NCBI GenBank assembly: GCA_902625215.1
Contig: CACOAO010000003.1
Location: 62,001-126,000, forward strand
From: an uncultured SAR116 cluster alpha proteobacterium
GTDB taxonomy: Bacteria > Pseudomonadota > Alphaproteobacteria > Puniceispirillales > Marisalimonadaceae
Direction: 5' to 3'
DNA length: 64,000 bases
Part shown: in pieces, positions 35,240-44,687 of the stretch
Numbering within the stretch: the stretch's first letter is position 1
How the letters are laid out: every line of letters starts with the position of its first letter
Notes under the pieces: model-generated
The model's input: only the letters and a program-made list of their open reading frames with translations
Database searches by the model: none
Told to the model about the DNA's origin: nothing
Program-made: the position numbers and the translations under genes

Positions 35240-36424
35240 TTAACTTATAATCTTGTTTTTCCTTAGCATCTGTATCTGTTTTTCTGATATGCCAATCTCT
35301 TTAAGCACAAAATCAGTATCATCTCCTAATGAAGGTGCAGAGTTTCTTATCTTTCCCGGCGTTTTACTTAATCTTGGAAAAGCTTGATGCATTAAAATAT
35401 TTCCATATTCTTTATTAAAGTGCTCAATGAGAACTTCTCTGTCATGTATGTATGGATGCTCTATAATTTCTGATATGTCAAGAACAGGTCCAACTGTAAT
35501 TCCTTCTTTTGAGAAAATGTTCAAGACTTCTTCTCTATTATATTTTTTAATGAATAGTGAAATAGGTTTATCCAAATCGTCTTGATTATTTAGTCTGTCA
35601 CTATTAGTCAAAAACCTTGTATCTTTTATTAACTCGCTTGAACCTATTGTTTGGGCAAGTTTTTCCCACATTGACTGCATTGACGCGGATAGAGAAACAT
35701 ATTTATTATCTTTTGTTTTATATATGCCTCTTGGTGCTGCAACATTACTTCTATTTCCTATTCTTGCTGGTATTTTACCTGAAATTTTATAACTTGCAGC
35801 CCATGGCCCCAAAATTGAAAAAAAAGGCTCAAAAAGAGAGAGGTCAATTACTTGACCACCAGTATTATTTTTTTTAGAAGCCAAAATAGCCATCAAAATT
35901 GCGCCAAACCCTGTTAATCCAGCAACCATGTCAGCAAGAGCTAATGGGGGTAAAAGAGGAGCTTGTTTTTCTTCGCCAGTCATTGCTGCAAATCCACTCA
36001 TACCTTCTACAAGTGATCCAAAACCTGGAGCATTTTTAAAAATCCCAGTCTGTCCCCAACCAGAAATTCTTAAAATAATTAAATTCTTGTTTAACTTATT
36101 TAATTGTTGTGGACCAATGCCCCATTTTTCAAGTGTACCCGGAACAAAATTTTCAATAAAAACATCAGCCTTTTTAACTAACTCCTTTAATAAATCTAAT
36201 CCTTCATCTTTTTTTAGATCTATAGAAATACTTCTTTTGTTTCTTGAATAAACTGCCCACCAGTGAGAGACACCATTTATTTTCCAATTTCTCAGGTCGT
36301 CACCTTTTCCGGGTTTTTCTACTTTGACTACATCTGCTCCAAAATCAGCAAACATATGGCTTACCATATTACCTGCTGCCAACCGCGAGAGGTCCAAAAT
36401 TTTAATATTTTCTAATGGTAGCAA
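35240..36424 (-). CDS. CoA transferase, family III (CaiB/BaiF)
   Basis: This 394-residue enzyme moves CoA between carboxylic acids by an aspartyl-CoA thioester. Seen are the start ILDLSRLAAGNMVSHMFADF, GADVVKVEKPGKGDDLRNW, SRNKRSISIDLKK and the ENFVPGTLEKWG element. The catalytic-aspartate area is SLVEGMSGFAAMTG with ALADMVAGLTG. It lies 18 bp downstream of the 3-hydroxyacyl-CoA dehydrogenase gene, giving a CoA activation plus oxidation pair. The acid substrate is unknown. Confidence 0.92.
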   Translation of the reverse strand: MLPLENIKILDLSRLAAGNMVSHMFADFGADVVKVEKPGKGDDLRNWKINGVSHWWAVYSRNKRSISIDLKKDEGLDLLKELVKKADVFIENFVPGTLEKWGIGPQQLNKLNKNLIILRISGWGQTGIFKNAPGFGSLVEGMSGFAAMTGEEKQAPLLPPLALADMVAGLTGFGAILMAILASKKNNTGGQVIDLSLFEPFFSILGPWAASYKISGKIPARIGNRSNVAAPRGIYKTKDNKYVSLSASMQSMWEKLAQTIGSSELIKDTRFLTNSDRLNNQDDLDKPISLFIKKYNREEVLNIFSKEGITVGPVLDISEIIEHPYIHDREVLIEHFNKEYGNILMHQAFPRLSKTPGKIRNSAPSLGDDTDFVLKEIGISEKQIQMLRKNKIIS

Positions 36425-36442
36425 ATTTAAAATTCCTTGTTT

Positions 36443-37375
36443 CTACGTTTCATCACTTTCAATTTTTAATCTCCTAAGTTGTTTCAACAAGAAATTCCTT
36501 TTTTTAGCTCTTTTTTCTAAATCGTCTTTACTAAGCACTTTACGTCTTTCTAACTCAAGTTTATTACCTGCATCTTCTGACCAATCTGGGATTTTAGTTT
36601 GGGTTTTTGCCATTTCTTTAAATATAGCTCCATATCTAGCCATATAATCTTTGATACCGCCTGGGGCATTTAAATCGATTGTTTCAAAAGGTCCCATAAA
36701 TGCCCACCTAAGACCTAACCCATCTTTTATGGTTGCGTCTATATCTTCTGAACTAGCATATCCTTCTGAATACAATCTCATCGCCTCATTTAAAAGGGCT
36801 CCTTGTAATCTATTAAGTATAAAGCCATCAATTTCTTTTTTAACTATAACAATTGAGGAACCTGAGAGTTTAAAAATTTCTTTAGCTTTTTCAATCGCTT
36901 TTATAGATGTATTCTCTCCTGGGCAGATCTCCACACATGGTATAAGATGTGGTGGGTTAGCAGGATGTGCTATCAAGCATCTATGTTGCCCTCTAAGATT
37001 TTCAGAAATTTTTGAAATAGGAATAGCAGAAGAAGACGACCCAATAACAACATTTTGAGGCGATAAATTGTCCAATCGTGCAAATAATTCTTGTTTGACA
37101 GCTAAAATTTCAGGTGCACTTTCTTGAATATATTCAACTTTAGAACATAATTCTTCGAGAGATACATTTTGAGAAATTTTAGTTAAACAACGTTTAACAT
37201 CAATTTTGTCATCTATTGCTTTCAATTCTTCTAGAAACAAAGTCACTTTTTCTTCATAACCATTAAAAACTTCAGGATTTGGATCATAAACAAAAACATT
37301 AAAACCACTTTTAGAAAATATTGCCGCCCAACTTGCTCCAATTAATCCACCACCAATTATGCCAATATTTTTCAT
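36443..37375 (-). CDS. 3-hydroxyacyl-CoA dehydrogenase, lambda-crystallin type
   Basis: This 310-residue NAD-dependent enzyme has the Rossmann motif IGIIGGGLIGASWAAIFSKS (3-22). HPANPPHLIPCVEICPG (about 139-155) carries the catalytic His, and DGFILNRLQGALLNEAMRLY with ATIKDGLGLRWAFMGPFE forms the C-terminal domain. The match is to the lambda-crystallin/L-gulonate dehydrogenase-like branch rather than to the beta-oxidation enzyme. It is the first gene of a four-gene minus-strand run (dehydrogenase, CoA transferase, amidohydrolase, MATE). Confidence 0.9.
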   Translation of the reverse strand: MKNIGIIGGGLIGASWAAIFSKSGFNVFVYDPNPEVFNGYEEKVTLFLEELKAIDDKIDVKRCLTKISQNVSLEELCSKVEYIQESAPEILAVKQELFARLDNLSPQNVVIGSSSSAIPISKISENLRGQHRCLIAHPANPPHLIPCVEICPGENTSIKAIEKAKEIFKLSGSSIVIVKKEIDGFILNRLQGALLNEAMRLYSEGYASSEDIDATIKDGLGLRWAFMGPFETIDLNAPGGIKDYMARYGAIFKEMAKTQTKIPDWSEDAGNKLELERRKVLSKDDLEKRAKKRNFLLKQLRRLKIESDET

Positions 37376-37509
37376 GTAAATTCCTTTAAAGTTAATTTCT
37401 ATTAATTTTTTTATTATACATAATTCAACTAGTGAATAACTTAAATTATTTATTTATATTTTTAAAATCGTGATAGTTTTTCACTAAATTTAATTTTTGG
37501 GATAAATTT

Positions 37510-38442
37510 ATGGGACAGTTGGTCAATGGTATTTGGACAAAAGGCTCAGTTTCAAACAATCAAAAAGATGGAAGTTTTAAAAGAGTTGATAGTGTATTTA
37601 GAAATGAAATAAGCGATAATGATAAAGTCTATAAACCTGAAAAAAATAGATATCATTTATACGTTAGTTATGCGTGTCCATGGGCTCATAGAACATTAAT
37701 ATTTAGACATTTAAAAAAACTTGAGAACCATATCTCTGTTGATTATGTTCATCCAGACATGCTTGAAAATGGATGGTCATTTTCAAATAACTTCCCAAAA
37801 ACCACAGGGGACAGTCTTCATTTTAAAAGCTACATTCACGAAATTTATCAACTTTCAGATAAAAAAGTATCTTCAAAAGCTACAGTACCTATATTATGGG
37901 ATAAAAAAACTAGCACAATTGTAAATAACGAGTCTGCTGAAATAATTAGGATAATGAATAGTTCATTTAATAAAATTACAAAAAATTATGATGATTATTA
38001 TCCTTCAAAATTAAGAACAGAAATAGACAAGATTAATAAAATCACCTATGAAAATATTAATAATGGTGTTTATAAATCTGGTTTTTCAAAAACTCAAAGT
38101 GCTTATGAGGATGCAGTAACAAAATTATTTTCGTCATTAGAAATGGTTGATAATATCCTAGAGGGTAAAGAATATTTGGTTGGCAATCAACTAACCGAAG
38201 CAGATATTAGATTGATACCTACTTTGTTAAGATTTGACAGTGTTTATCATGTTCATTTCAAGTGCAACTTGAAAAAAATTTCCGAATTTAAAAATATAAG
38301 TAATTATGTAAAAAAATTATTTAATATTCCCGCCATAAATTCAACAACCGATTTTGATCATATAAAAAGACATTACTATTTTTCTCATGAGAGCATTAAT
38401 CCAAATAGAATTATTCCGCTTGGTCCTGAATCTCCTTTTTAA
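37510..38442 (+). CDS. yqjG: Glutathionyl-hydroquinone reductase
   Basis: This 310-residue enzyme of the Xi-class GST group reduces glutathionyl-hydroquinones. The catalytic cysteine is C56 in HLYVSYACPWAHRTL. VHPDMLENGW and the KKYLQKL-free ATVPILWDKKT (cis-Pro) loop complete the thioredoxin-like part. The helical domain has EYLVGNQLTEADIRLIPTLL and RFDSVYHVHFKCN, as in PcpF/YqjG. Presence near the aromatic catabolic genes is consistent with quinone repair. A convergent gene starts its stop 11 bp away. Confidence 0.93.
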   Translation: MGQLVNGIWTKGSVSNNQKDGSFKRVDSVFRNEISDNDKVYKPEKNRYHLYVSYACPWAHRTLIFRHLKKLENHISVDYVHPDMLENGWSFSNNFPKTTGDSLHFKSYIHEIYQLSDKKVSSKATVPILWDKKTSTIVNNESAEIIRIMNSSFNKITKNYDDYYPSKLRTEIDKINKITYENINNGVYKSGFSKTQSAYEDAVTKLFSSLEMVDNILEGKEYLVGNQLTEADIRLIPTLLRFDSVYHVHFKCNLKKISEFKNISNYVKKLFNIPAINSTTDFDHIKRHYYFSHESINPNRIIPLGPESPF

Positions 38443-38452
38443 CTTACTGAAG

Positions 38453-39220
38453 TTATTTTTTTTTTGCATAAAGCAAGCATGCGGATCCAAATTCAGCAAA
38501 TAAACATTTATTTAATTCATTTTTTTCAGGTTCATACTCAGCGTGCCATTGAACACCCACCGCAAAAGAAGGATGATTGGATATGCTAATTGCTTCAATA
38601 ACACCATCGTCTGAAAAAGCTTCAATTTTCAATTTATTAGCAATAGTGTCAATAGCCTGCCCGTGTAAAGAATTAACTAAGCAAGAATCTTTATTGAGTA
38701 GCTTTGAAAAATATCCGTCTTTTACAAAATCAATCCTGTGTTTTAATGTAAAAATTTGCTCAACCGTCACATCGTCTCCTCTAGGCATACGATGATCATT
38801 TTTGTCATCTAAAAGATGTACCCGATAATGTAATGTTCCGCCATAAGCGACATTCATTTCTTGAATACCTCTACAAATTCCAAAAATTGGAATTCCTAAG
38901 CTAACACATTTAGGTATCATTTCTAAAACGATCTCGTCTCTTCCAACATCAATGGGCTCATCTGGTGGAAACGGATTACCTCCAAAATGGTGTGGCTCAA
39001 CGTTTGCTCTTCCTCCTGTTAAGACTAAACCATCAATTTTTTTTAAAAGTTGATCTAGATCTTCACCTTTTATATAAGAAGGAATTAAAATTGGTATCGC
39101 ATTACTAAACTTAGATACAGCATTAACATATCTTAAACCAGTTGAATGAGAAACTTGTCTACCACCAAAGTTTATCATTTCATTAGTTGATATACCAATT
39201 ATTGGTTTGGTTGAAGACAT
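38453..39220 (-). CDS. Gamma-glutamyl-GABA hydrolase-like class I glutamine amidotransferase
   Basis: This 255-residue enzyme is of the PuuD (peptidase C26) type. The nucleophile is C116 in PIFGICRGIQEMNV, and the catalytic His-Glu pair is in GVQWHAEYEPE near residue 227. DGLVLTGGRANVEPHHFGG is the family N-terminal loop. The glutamylated substrate is unknown. It is 37 bp downstream of the haloacid dehalogenase gene, same strand. Confidence 0.9.
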   Translation of the reverse strand: MSSTKPIIGISTNEMINFGGRQVSHSTGLRYVNAVSKFSNAIPILIPSYIKGEDLDQLLKKIDGLVLTGGRANVEPHHFGGNPFPPDEPIDVGRDEIVLEMIPKCVSLGIPIFGICRGIQEMNVAYGGTLHYRVHLLDDKNDHRMPRGDDVTVEQIFTLKHRIDFVKDGYFSKLLNKDSCLVNSLHGQAIDTIANKLKIEAFSDDGVIEAISISNHPSFAVGVQWHAEYEPEKNELNKCLFAEFGSACLLYAKKK

Positions 39221-39257
39221 TATTTATTTAAAACTTTCTATTACTTAAAATTTTCAA

Positions 39258-39983
39258 TTAACAACTTAATTGTTTTGCTAAGTGGTTTAAATCTTTTGAA
39301 ATGATGTCCCATTTTCTATTACCTTTATAATCATTTACGTCAGCAATATCAAACAACTTATCTTTGCCATACTCAAATGGTCTGTGCACATATGCAGTTT
39401 TCATTCCTTGAAGACTTGCAGCTTTCAGATCATCATCGTGCGCTGCAACCATCAAACATTCTTCTGTTTTTAAATCAAGAGCACTACAAGCTTTTAAGTA
39501 AGCTTCAGGATCAGGTTTATAATGACCAATTACTTCTGCTCCTAAAACTACATCCCAGTTGAGATTTGAAAATTTTGCCATATTAACAATTAAAGCTATA
39601 TTTCCATTAGATTGCGTAGCAAGAATATATTTTTTCTTAAGAGCATTCAGACCATCACTGCTATCTGGCCAACCTGGAAGTCTATGCCAAGCTTTTACAA
39701 GTATGTTTAAATCTTTAACTGACAGATTATGCAAATTAAATTTTGAAGCAATTTTTTTCAAATTTTCCATGTGTAAAATATCAAGTATAGTAAACGACCT
39801 CCTACCTTTTCTTATCTCCTCCATAGCTGGCTGATATTCTGCTCTCCATGCATCTGCAAAATCATAAGGATCTAAAGATATATTGTTTTTTTTTGCAATA
39901 TCCTCTACTTCCCTTGCTATACCAGTCCTCCAGTCTACAACAGTTCCAAACACATCAAACAAAAGAGCTTTTACTTTTAACAT
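39258..39983 (-). CDS. Haloacid dehalogenase, type II
   Basis: This is a 241-residue L-2-haloacid dehalogenase-like enzyme. With the ATG at 39983 (GGAGG 4 nt ahead) the nucleophile falls at D10, as in characterised enzymes. The frame could be opened five codons earlier at a TTG, but the ribosome site sits inside that extension. Further motifs are ATQSNGN (motif II), the motif III lysine in GHYKPDPEAY, and VAAHDDDLKAA (motif IV). The family includes enzymes acting on 2-haloacids and also on phosphoglycolate-like compounds; which one is not settled. Confidence 0.88.
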   Translation of the reverse strand: MLKVKALLFDVFGTVVDWRTGIAREVEDIAKKNNISLDPYDFADAWRAEYQPAMEEIRKGRRSFTILDILHMENLKKIASKFNLHNLSVKDLNILVKAWHRLPGWPDSSDGLNALKKKYILATQSNGNIALIVNMAKFSNLNWDVVLGAEVIGHYKPDPEAYLKACSALDLKTEECLMVAAHDDDLKAASLQGMKTAYVHRPFEYGKDKLFDIADVNDYKGNRKWDIISKDLNHLAKQLSC

Positions 39984-40104
39984 TTTGCCTCCAATCAATT
40001 AATATGTTAATTATATTTATTTAGTATTATTAAAACTCAAATTTAATCTACTTAAAAAATAAATAGCACGTCTTTGAATTTTAATTACATTTCTTTTTAA
40101 CTTG

Positions 40105-41019
40105 ATGAATAAAGATAAATCAAAAGAAACTAAATCATTATCTCCTGCACTTTTAGCTGTGCTCTTCATGGTTTTATCTGGCATTTTTGCTACAACAATG
40201 CATTGCTTAATTAGATTTGCAACTGAGGACAGTCATCCATTTGAAGTTGCTTTTTTTAGAACAATATTTGTTCTACTAATTTTTCTACCTGTAGTAATTA
40301 AAAATGGTATTGCATCACTAAAATCTAATAATGTAAAAATGCAATCATATAGAGCAGTTGTAGGAAGTATAGCTATGCTATGTATGTTCTATGGCCTTAG
40401 TATAACAGAGTTAGCAAAAGCAACAGCACTCATGTTTACTGTTCCAATATTTGCAACAATTTTAGCTATCTTTTTCCTTAAAGAAATTGTTGGAATAAGG
40501 CAATGGATTGCAATGTTTGTTGGTTTTAGTGGGGCTATAATTGTGTTAAGACCAGACATTGAATTAGGTTTTGGTCCTTTACTTATTTTATGTGCCTCTA
40601 TGATGTGGTCAGCCTCAATGTTAATGGCTAAAAAACTTACACAAACAGATACAACAGTGAGTATAACATTTTGGCAAGCTGCAGGCCTTATACCAGCAAC
40701 ATTTATACTTGCTATACAAGTATGGGAGTGGCCCACCCTACAACAACTAATAATGTTCTTATTTATTGCGGTAGCAGGAACTTTAGTTCACTGGTTTTTA
40801 AATGAAGCTCTTAAGAGAGCTGACATTACTGCACTCCTTCCACTAGACTATTTAAGATTAATTTGGTCAGTGTCTTTAGGATTTATATTTTTCAATGAAA
40901 TACCTCATGTTGGCTTGTGGCTTGGAGCTGCGCTAATACTTGGCGCATCAACGTATATAGGTATAAGACAAGCAAAAAAGAAAGAACAACTTAGTACGAA
41001 TACAAACATTAATATATAA
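40105..41019 (+). CDS. EamA-family (DMT) transporter
   Basis: This 304-residue protein has ten helices in two EamA halves (about 15-148 and 158-292). Typical parts are the EVAFFRTIFVLLIFLP helix 2 and YRAVVGSIAMLCMFYGLSIT helices. The second-half ending is FFNEIPHVGLWLGAALILGA. Members export amino acids, nucleosides or other metabolites. The ATG at 40105 is preferred to the TTG just before it. It is convergent with an SDR gene (2 bp between stops). Confidence 0.88.
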   Translation: MNKDKSKETKSLSPALLAVLFMVLSGIFATTMHCLIRFATEDSHPFEVAFFRTIFVLLIFLPVVIKNGIASLKSNNVKMQSYRAVVGSIAMLCMFYGLSITELAKATALMFTVPIFATILAIFFLKEIVGIRQWIAMFVGFSGAIIVLRPDIELGFGPLLILCASMMWSASMLMAKKLTQTDTTVSITFWQAAGLIPATFILAIQVWEWPTLQQLIMFLFIAVAGTLVHWFLNEALKRADITALLPLDYLRLIWSVSLGFIFFNEIPHVGLWLGAALILGASTYIGIRQAKKKEQLSTNTNINI

Positions 41020-41021
41020 TT

Positions 41022-41756
41022 CTAACGCCCCCCAGAAATAGGTACAATGGAACCTGAAATATAACTTGATTCTTTACTAAGCAACCACATTACTGTTTTA
41101 GCAACTTCCTCTGCTCCACCTACTCTTCCAAGCGGAACTGAAGGCATCAATCTATCTACTCTGGACGCATCGCCTGCTTTTGCATGAATTTCAGTATCAA
41201 TCAAACCTGGTGCAACAGCATTTACTCTTATACCGTATTTGCCAAGTTCTTTTGCCATCCCATAAGTAAGTGAATGAATGGCGCCCTTCGACATTGCATA
41301 GTGAACAAATTCACCTCCACCTCCAATATCAGCTGCTATTGAAGACATATTGACTATTGTTCCTGATTTCTGACTAATCATAATTCTCGTTGCCTCTTGA
41401 GCAACATAAAAAGCACCAGATATGTTGGTATCAACAACATTTTTTAAGTCGTCTATACTAAGATCTTGAATGGGTGAAATTGGTCCTGTTATTCCAGCGT
41501 TATTGAAAACGCCGTCAATTTTTCCAGTTTTATCTAAAAATTCATTAAACATGTCTTTAACAGATTTATTTATTGCTACATCACATTGTAATATAATTCC
41601 ATCACCACCTGAATCTCGAACAAGCTTAAGACATTCATCTGCTGCTTTTAAATTTTGATTATAGTTAATTCCTACAAACATTTGTGCTTTTGCTGCTTCA
41701 ATTGCTGTAGCCTTTCCTATTCCTTGGCTTGCTCCTGTAATTAAAATATTTTTCAT
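41022..41756 (-). CDS. SDR-family oxidoreductase, classical type
   Basis: This 244-residue NAD(P)-dependent enzyme has the cofactor loop TGASQGIG (7-14), NNAG (about 88-91), the catalytic serine in NMSSIA, and Y-x-x-x-K in HYAMSK (about 152-157). The end PISGGR is typical. The pattern is close to 3-oxoacyl-ACP-reductase-like enzymes, but the substrate is unknown. It is 17 bp downstream of a 2-hydroxyacid dehydrogenase gene, same strand. Confidence 0.92.
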   Translation of the reverse strand: MKNILITGASQGIGKATAIEAAKAQMFVGINYNQNLKAADECLKLVRDSGGDGIILQCDVAINKSVKDMFNEFLDKTGKIDGVFNNAGITGPISPIQDLSIDDLKNVVDTNISGAFYVAQEATRIMISQKSGTIVNMSSIAADIGGGGEFVHYAMSKGAIHSLTYGMAKELGKYGIRVNAVAPGLIDTEIHAKAGDASRVDRLMPSVPLGRVGGAEEVAKTVMWLLSKESSYISGSIVPISGGR

Positions 41757-41773
41757 AATTGTTTCCTTTTTAA

Positions 41774-42793
41774 TTAAATTTTTTTAAGTTTTTCTCGAAA
41801 AATACCTAATATCTCTGAATTCACTGGCCTCGGTGGATCCTTCCCATCAAAAATATCTAAAAGCTGTGTTGCAACAAATTCGGACATTTTATTACGACTA
41901 TCTCTTGTAATACCTGCTGTGTGAGGACTGGCTATTACATTTTCAAGTTTTAGAAGTTTATGTGTTGACGGAGGTGGCTCAAACTCCCACACATCTAAAC
42001 CTGCTCCTGCTAAATGACCTTCTGTAAGTGTGTCATATAAATCGTCTTCGTTATGGATTGAACCCCGAGATGTAGTAACAAAGTAACTACCTTTTTTCAT
42101 TTTCTTAAATGTGTCTTTATTGATCATGTTATTTGTTTCTTTATTTAAGGGTATATGTACAGAAACCACGTCACTTTCAGCTAATAAAATATCCAAATTT
42201 GTTTTCTGTGCATTTTTCTTATTAAAAATATCATCAGATAAGTAAGGGTCATAAGCTAAAATGTCACAGTTAAATGCGACTTTGCATATTTCTGCAACTC
42301 TACCACCTGTATTTCCAAGACCTATAATTCCAACTTTTTTATTTAGAAGATCTTTTCCAATTAAAGTTACTCTTGGTTCGTTCCAACCTCTTCTGAGAGC
42401 ATGGTCACATTCACCTATTCTTTTAAATAAATTTAAGATCATACCTACTGCGTGTTCAGCAACACCTTCTGCATTTCCTCCAGTCTGATTTACGACTAAA
42501 ACACCTGCATCTGTACATGCGTCTACATCAATAGTGTCGTAGCCAGCACCAGATGAAGAAACGACAATTAAGTTAGGTGCTTTATTTAAAAATTGTTTAT
42601 CGACTTGCAAATATTTGGGGACCTCATCTCTTGCTGCTCCTACTTGATAAGCGTCAGCTTTTTGAAGAATTGACATACATTTTTCTTCATTATCAGAACT
42701 ATTAATCTTTAATATTTCTACCTTAGATTGAGAATATAAAATATCTAAACCATTTTGAGCAGGCAGGGTATCAAGGTAAACTATTGTCGGCAT
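41774..42793 (-). CDS. D-isomer-specific 2-hydroxyacid dehydrogenase
   Basis: This is a 339-residue dehydrogenase. The NAD motif is IGLGNTGG (about 155-162) followed by an acidic residue region DILAYDPYL. The catalytic trio are the arginine in TSRGSIHNE, the glutamate in DVWEFEPPP and the histidine in ASPHTAG. The layout is that of phosphoglycerate dehydrogenase-like proteins without an ACT domain. It probably acts on a small hydroxy acid together with the SDR gene downstream. Confidence 0.91.
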   Translation of the reverse strand: MPTIVYLDTLPAQNGLDILYSQSKVEILKINSSDNEEKCMSILQKADAYQVGAARDEVPKYLQVDKQFLNKAPNLIVVSSSGAGYDTIDVDACTDAGVLVVNQTGGNAEGVAEHAVGMILNLFKRIGECDHALRRGWNEPRVTLIGKDLLNKKVGIIGLGNTGGRVAEICKVAFNCDILAYDPYLSDDIFNKKNAQKTNLDILLAESDVVSVHIPLNKETNNMINKDTFKKMKKGSYFVTTSRGSIHNEDDLYDTLTEGHLAGAGLDVWEFEPPPSTHKLLKLENVIASPHTAGITRDSRNKMSEFVATQLLDIFDGKDPPRPVNSEILGIFREKLKKI

Positions 42794-42944
42794 ACTATTC
42801 CTCTTATTAAAAATAATAATATTTTATGTTATTCATTTTCGAAATTCATGCAAAGTAAATGAATCTATTTTTTAAAGTATATTTTATAAGATACTAATGT
42901 AGAATAATAATACTTCGAATAAATTAATATTTATGAGGATTAAA

Positions 42945-43328
42945 ATGATTAAAAGAATATTAATACCAGATATACTTCAACCAGTAAGTCACTATTGTCA
43001 TGCTGTTGAGGCAAATGGTGTTGTATGGGTTTCAGGATTAGTCGGCATGAATTTTGACGGGACAATACCTGAGACTACAAAAGATCAATTTGATATTGCC
43101 ATGAGAGATTTAAATACTTGCTTGTTAGCTGCAGGAAGCTCTTCAAATAATGTTGTTAAAGTAAGAGTTTTTTTAACTGATATTAAAGATAGATCTATCA
43201 TTAATCCAAAAAGAATTGAATATTTTGGAGAACATAAACCTGCATCTACTTTATTAGAAGTATCTGCTCTTGTAGATCCAAGAATGAAAGTTGAAATTGA
43301 AGCCGAAGCAATTATTACAAAATTATAG
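42945..43328 (+). CDS. RidA-family protein, copy 1
   Basis: This 127-residue YjgF/YER057c/UK114-family protein may deaminate reactive enamine/imine intermediates. The family pattern is GVVWVSGLVGMNFDG, LNTCLLAAGSSSNNVVKVRV, ASTLLEVSALVDPRMKVEIE. The arginine in the DPRMKVEIEAEA part is the residue known to bind carboxylates. The ATG at 42945 is preferred because GAGGA sits just ahead of it. It is followed after 12 bp by the amidase gene, so they are likely co-transcribed. Confidence 0.9.
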   Translation: MIKRILIPDILQPVSHYCHAVEANGVVWVSGLVGMNFDGTIPETTKDQFDIAMRDLNTCLLAAGSSSNNVVKVRVFLTDIKDRSIINPKRIEYFGEHKPASTLLEVSALVDPRMKVEIEAEAIITKL

Positions 43329-43340
43329 TGAGAATATTAG

Positions 43341-44657
43341 ATGGACTTAATTAAATTAAGCGCTAGTGAAGCATTAAGAAAGATGGAGGGAGGCACTCTA
43401 TCTTCTGAAGAGTATGTTAAAGCATTTTTAAAACAAATAGAACTAAGAGAGGATGACGTTGGCGCTTGGATTTTTTTAGATCCTAAACTTGCATTAGAGC
43501 AAGCAAGAGAAGCTGATAAAAGATGGAAAGATAAAAGCGCAGGTAATTTGAATGGTCTTCCAATTGGTATTAAGGACATTATTGATACGAAAGACATGCC
43601 TACAGAAAATGGTTCTTTGCTATGTAAAAACAGACAACCTTCAAATGATGCTCATTTAGTGAAATTACTTCGAGACGAAGGCGCAGTTATTATGGGTAAG
43701 TGTGTTACAACTGAATTTGCTTTATCAGGACCAGGTAAAACTAAAAATCCAAGAGATTTAGAATGTACTCCTGGCGGCTCATCTTCTGGTTCAGCAGCAG
43801 CTGTATCAGATCATATGGTCCCTTTAGCAATTGGTTCACAAACAGGTGGTTCTGTTTTAAGACCTGCATCATTCACGGGTATATTGGGCTTTAAACCAAC
43901 ATTTGGAACAATATCAAGATCTGGTATGTCACCAATATCTCAAAGATTAGACCACCCTGGTATTTATGCAAATTGTGTTGAAGACATAGATTTAGTTGCT
44001 TCTGTTATTTTATCATATGATAGTAACGATTTAGATATGATCCAAAATTACCAGTATAAAAGAAATGTCAATTTAAATGAGCCAATTAAATTTGGATTTG
44101 TTAGAGGACCTGTTTGGAATTTTGGTGAAAAAGATATGCAAAGTGGGATAGAAGAGTTTGTAAAAAAGACATCTCTTGATGTTGAAGAGTTAGACCTTGG
44201 AAGAGATTTCGATGATGCTGCTAGAGCACACGAAATTATAATGAATGGATCTATTGCCAATTCACTAATAAGTTATTATCAAGCTGACAAATCTAATCTT
44301 CATCCATTTACAGTCAAAAGAATAGAAGCAGGTATACCTGTATCTGCAAGTGATTACGTTTCAGCAATAGAAAAAGCAAAAAAAATGGAGCAAATTCTTG
44401 GACAAGTTTTTCTTAAATATGATGCTATTATTACCCCAGCATCTACGGGTCAGGCACCTCGCGATTTAATGAATACAGGAAATGCAATATTCAATGGGTA
44501 CTGGACTATGATGGGAGTTCCAGCAATAAGTCTTCCTTTTTTAAAGGGCAAAGACAATTTACCAATTGGCATTCAATTTATTACAAATTGGAATGAGGAT
44601 TTAAAACTATTGGAAATATGTAAATATATCTTAAAAAAGGAAAAGCTTGCTGACTAG
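43341..44657 (+). CDS. Amidase (amidase signature family)
   Basis: This 438-residue hydrolase has a Ser-cisSer-Lys triad: K78 in LPIGIKDII, the glycine-serine stretch CTPGGSSSGSAAAVS (cis-Ser at 147 or 148) and nucleophile S171 in GSQTGGSVLRPAS. It releases ammonia from an amide. It is not GatA, since no partner gatB or gatC is near. The RidA gene directly upstream fits nitrogen-compound breakdown. Its last codons lie inside a terminator hairpin (44644-44672). Confidence 0.92.
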   Translation: MDLIKLSASEALRKMEGGTLSSEEYVKAFLKQIELREDDVGAWIFLDPKLALEQAREADKRWKDKSAGNLNGLPIGIKDIIDTKDMPTENGSLLCKNRQPSNDAHLVKLLRDEGAVIMGKCVTTEFALSGPGKTKNPRDLECTPGGSSSGSAAAVSDHMVPLAIGSQTGGSVLRPASFTGILGFKPTFGTISRSGMSPISQRLDHPGIYANCVEDIDLVASVILSYDSNDLDMIQNYQYKRNVNLNEPIKFGFVRGPVWNFGEKDMQSGIEEFVKKTSLDVEELDLGRDFDDAARAHEIIMNGSIANSLISYYQADKSNLHPFTVKRIEAGIPVSASDYVSAIEKAKKMEQILGQVFLKYDAIITPASTGQAPRDLMNTGNAIFNGYWTMMGVPAISLPFLKGKDNLPIGIQFITNWNEDLKLLEICKYILKKEKLAD

Positions 44658-44685
44658 AAAAGTCAGCAAGCTAAATTTTTATTTT
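44644..44685. terminator. Bidirectional intrinsic terminator
   Basis: A perfect 12-bp stem AGCTTGCTGACT / AGTCAGCAAGCT (44644-44655 and 44661-44672) has a 5-nt loop and is followed by AAATTTTTATTTT. It lies between the convergent amidase and dctP genes. The left arm includes the last codons and stop of the amidase. The minus-strand side has only a short A/T tract. Confidence 0.8.
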
Positions 44686-44687
44686 AA

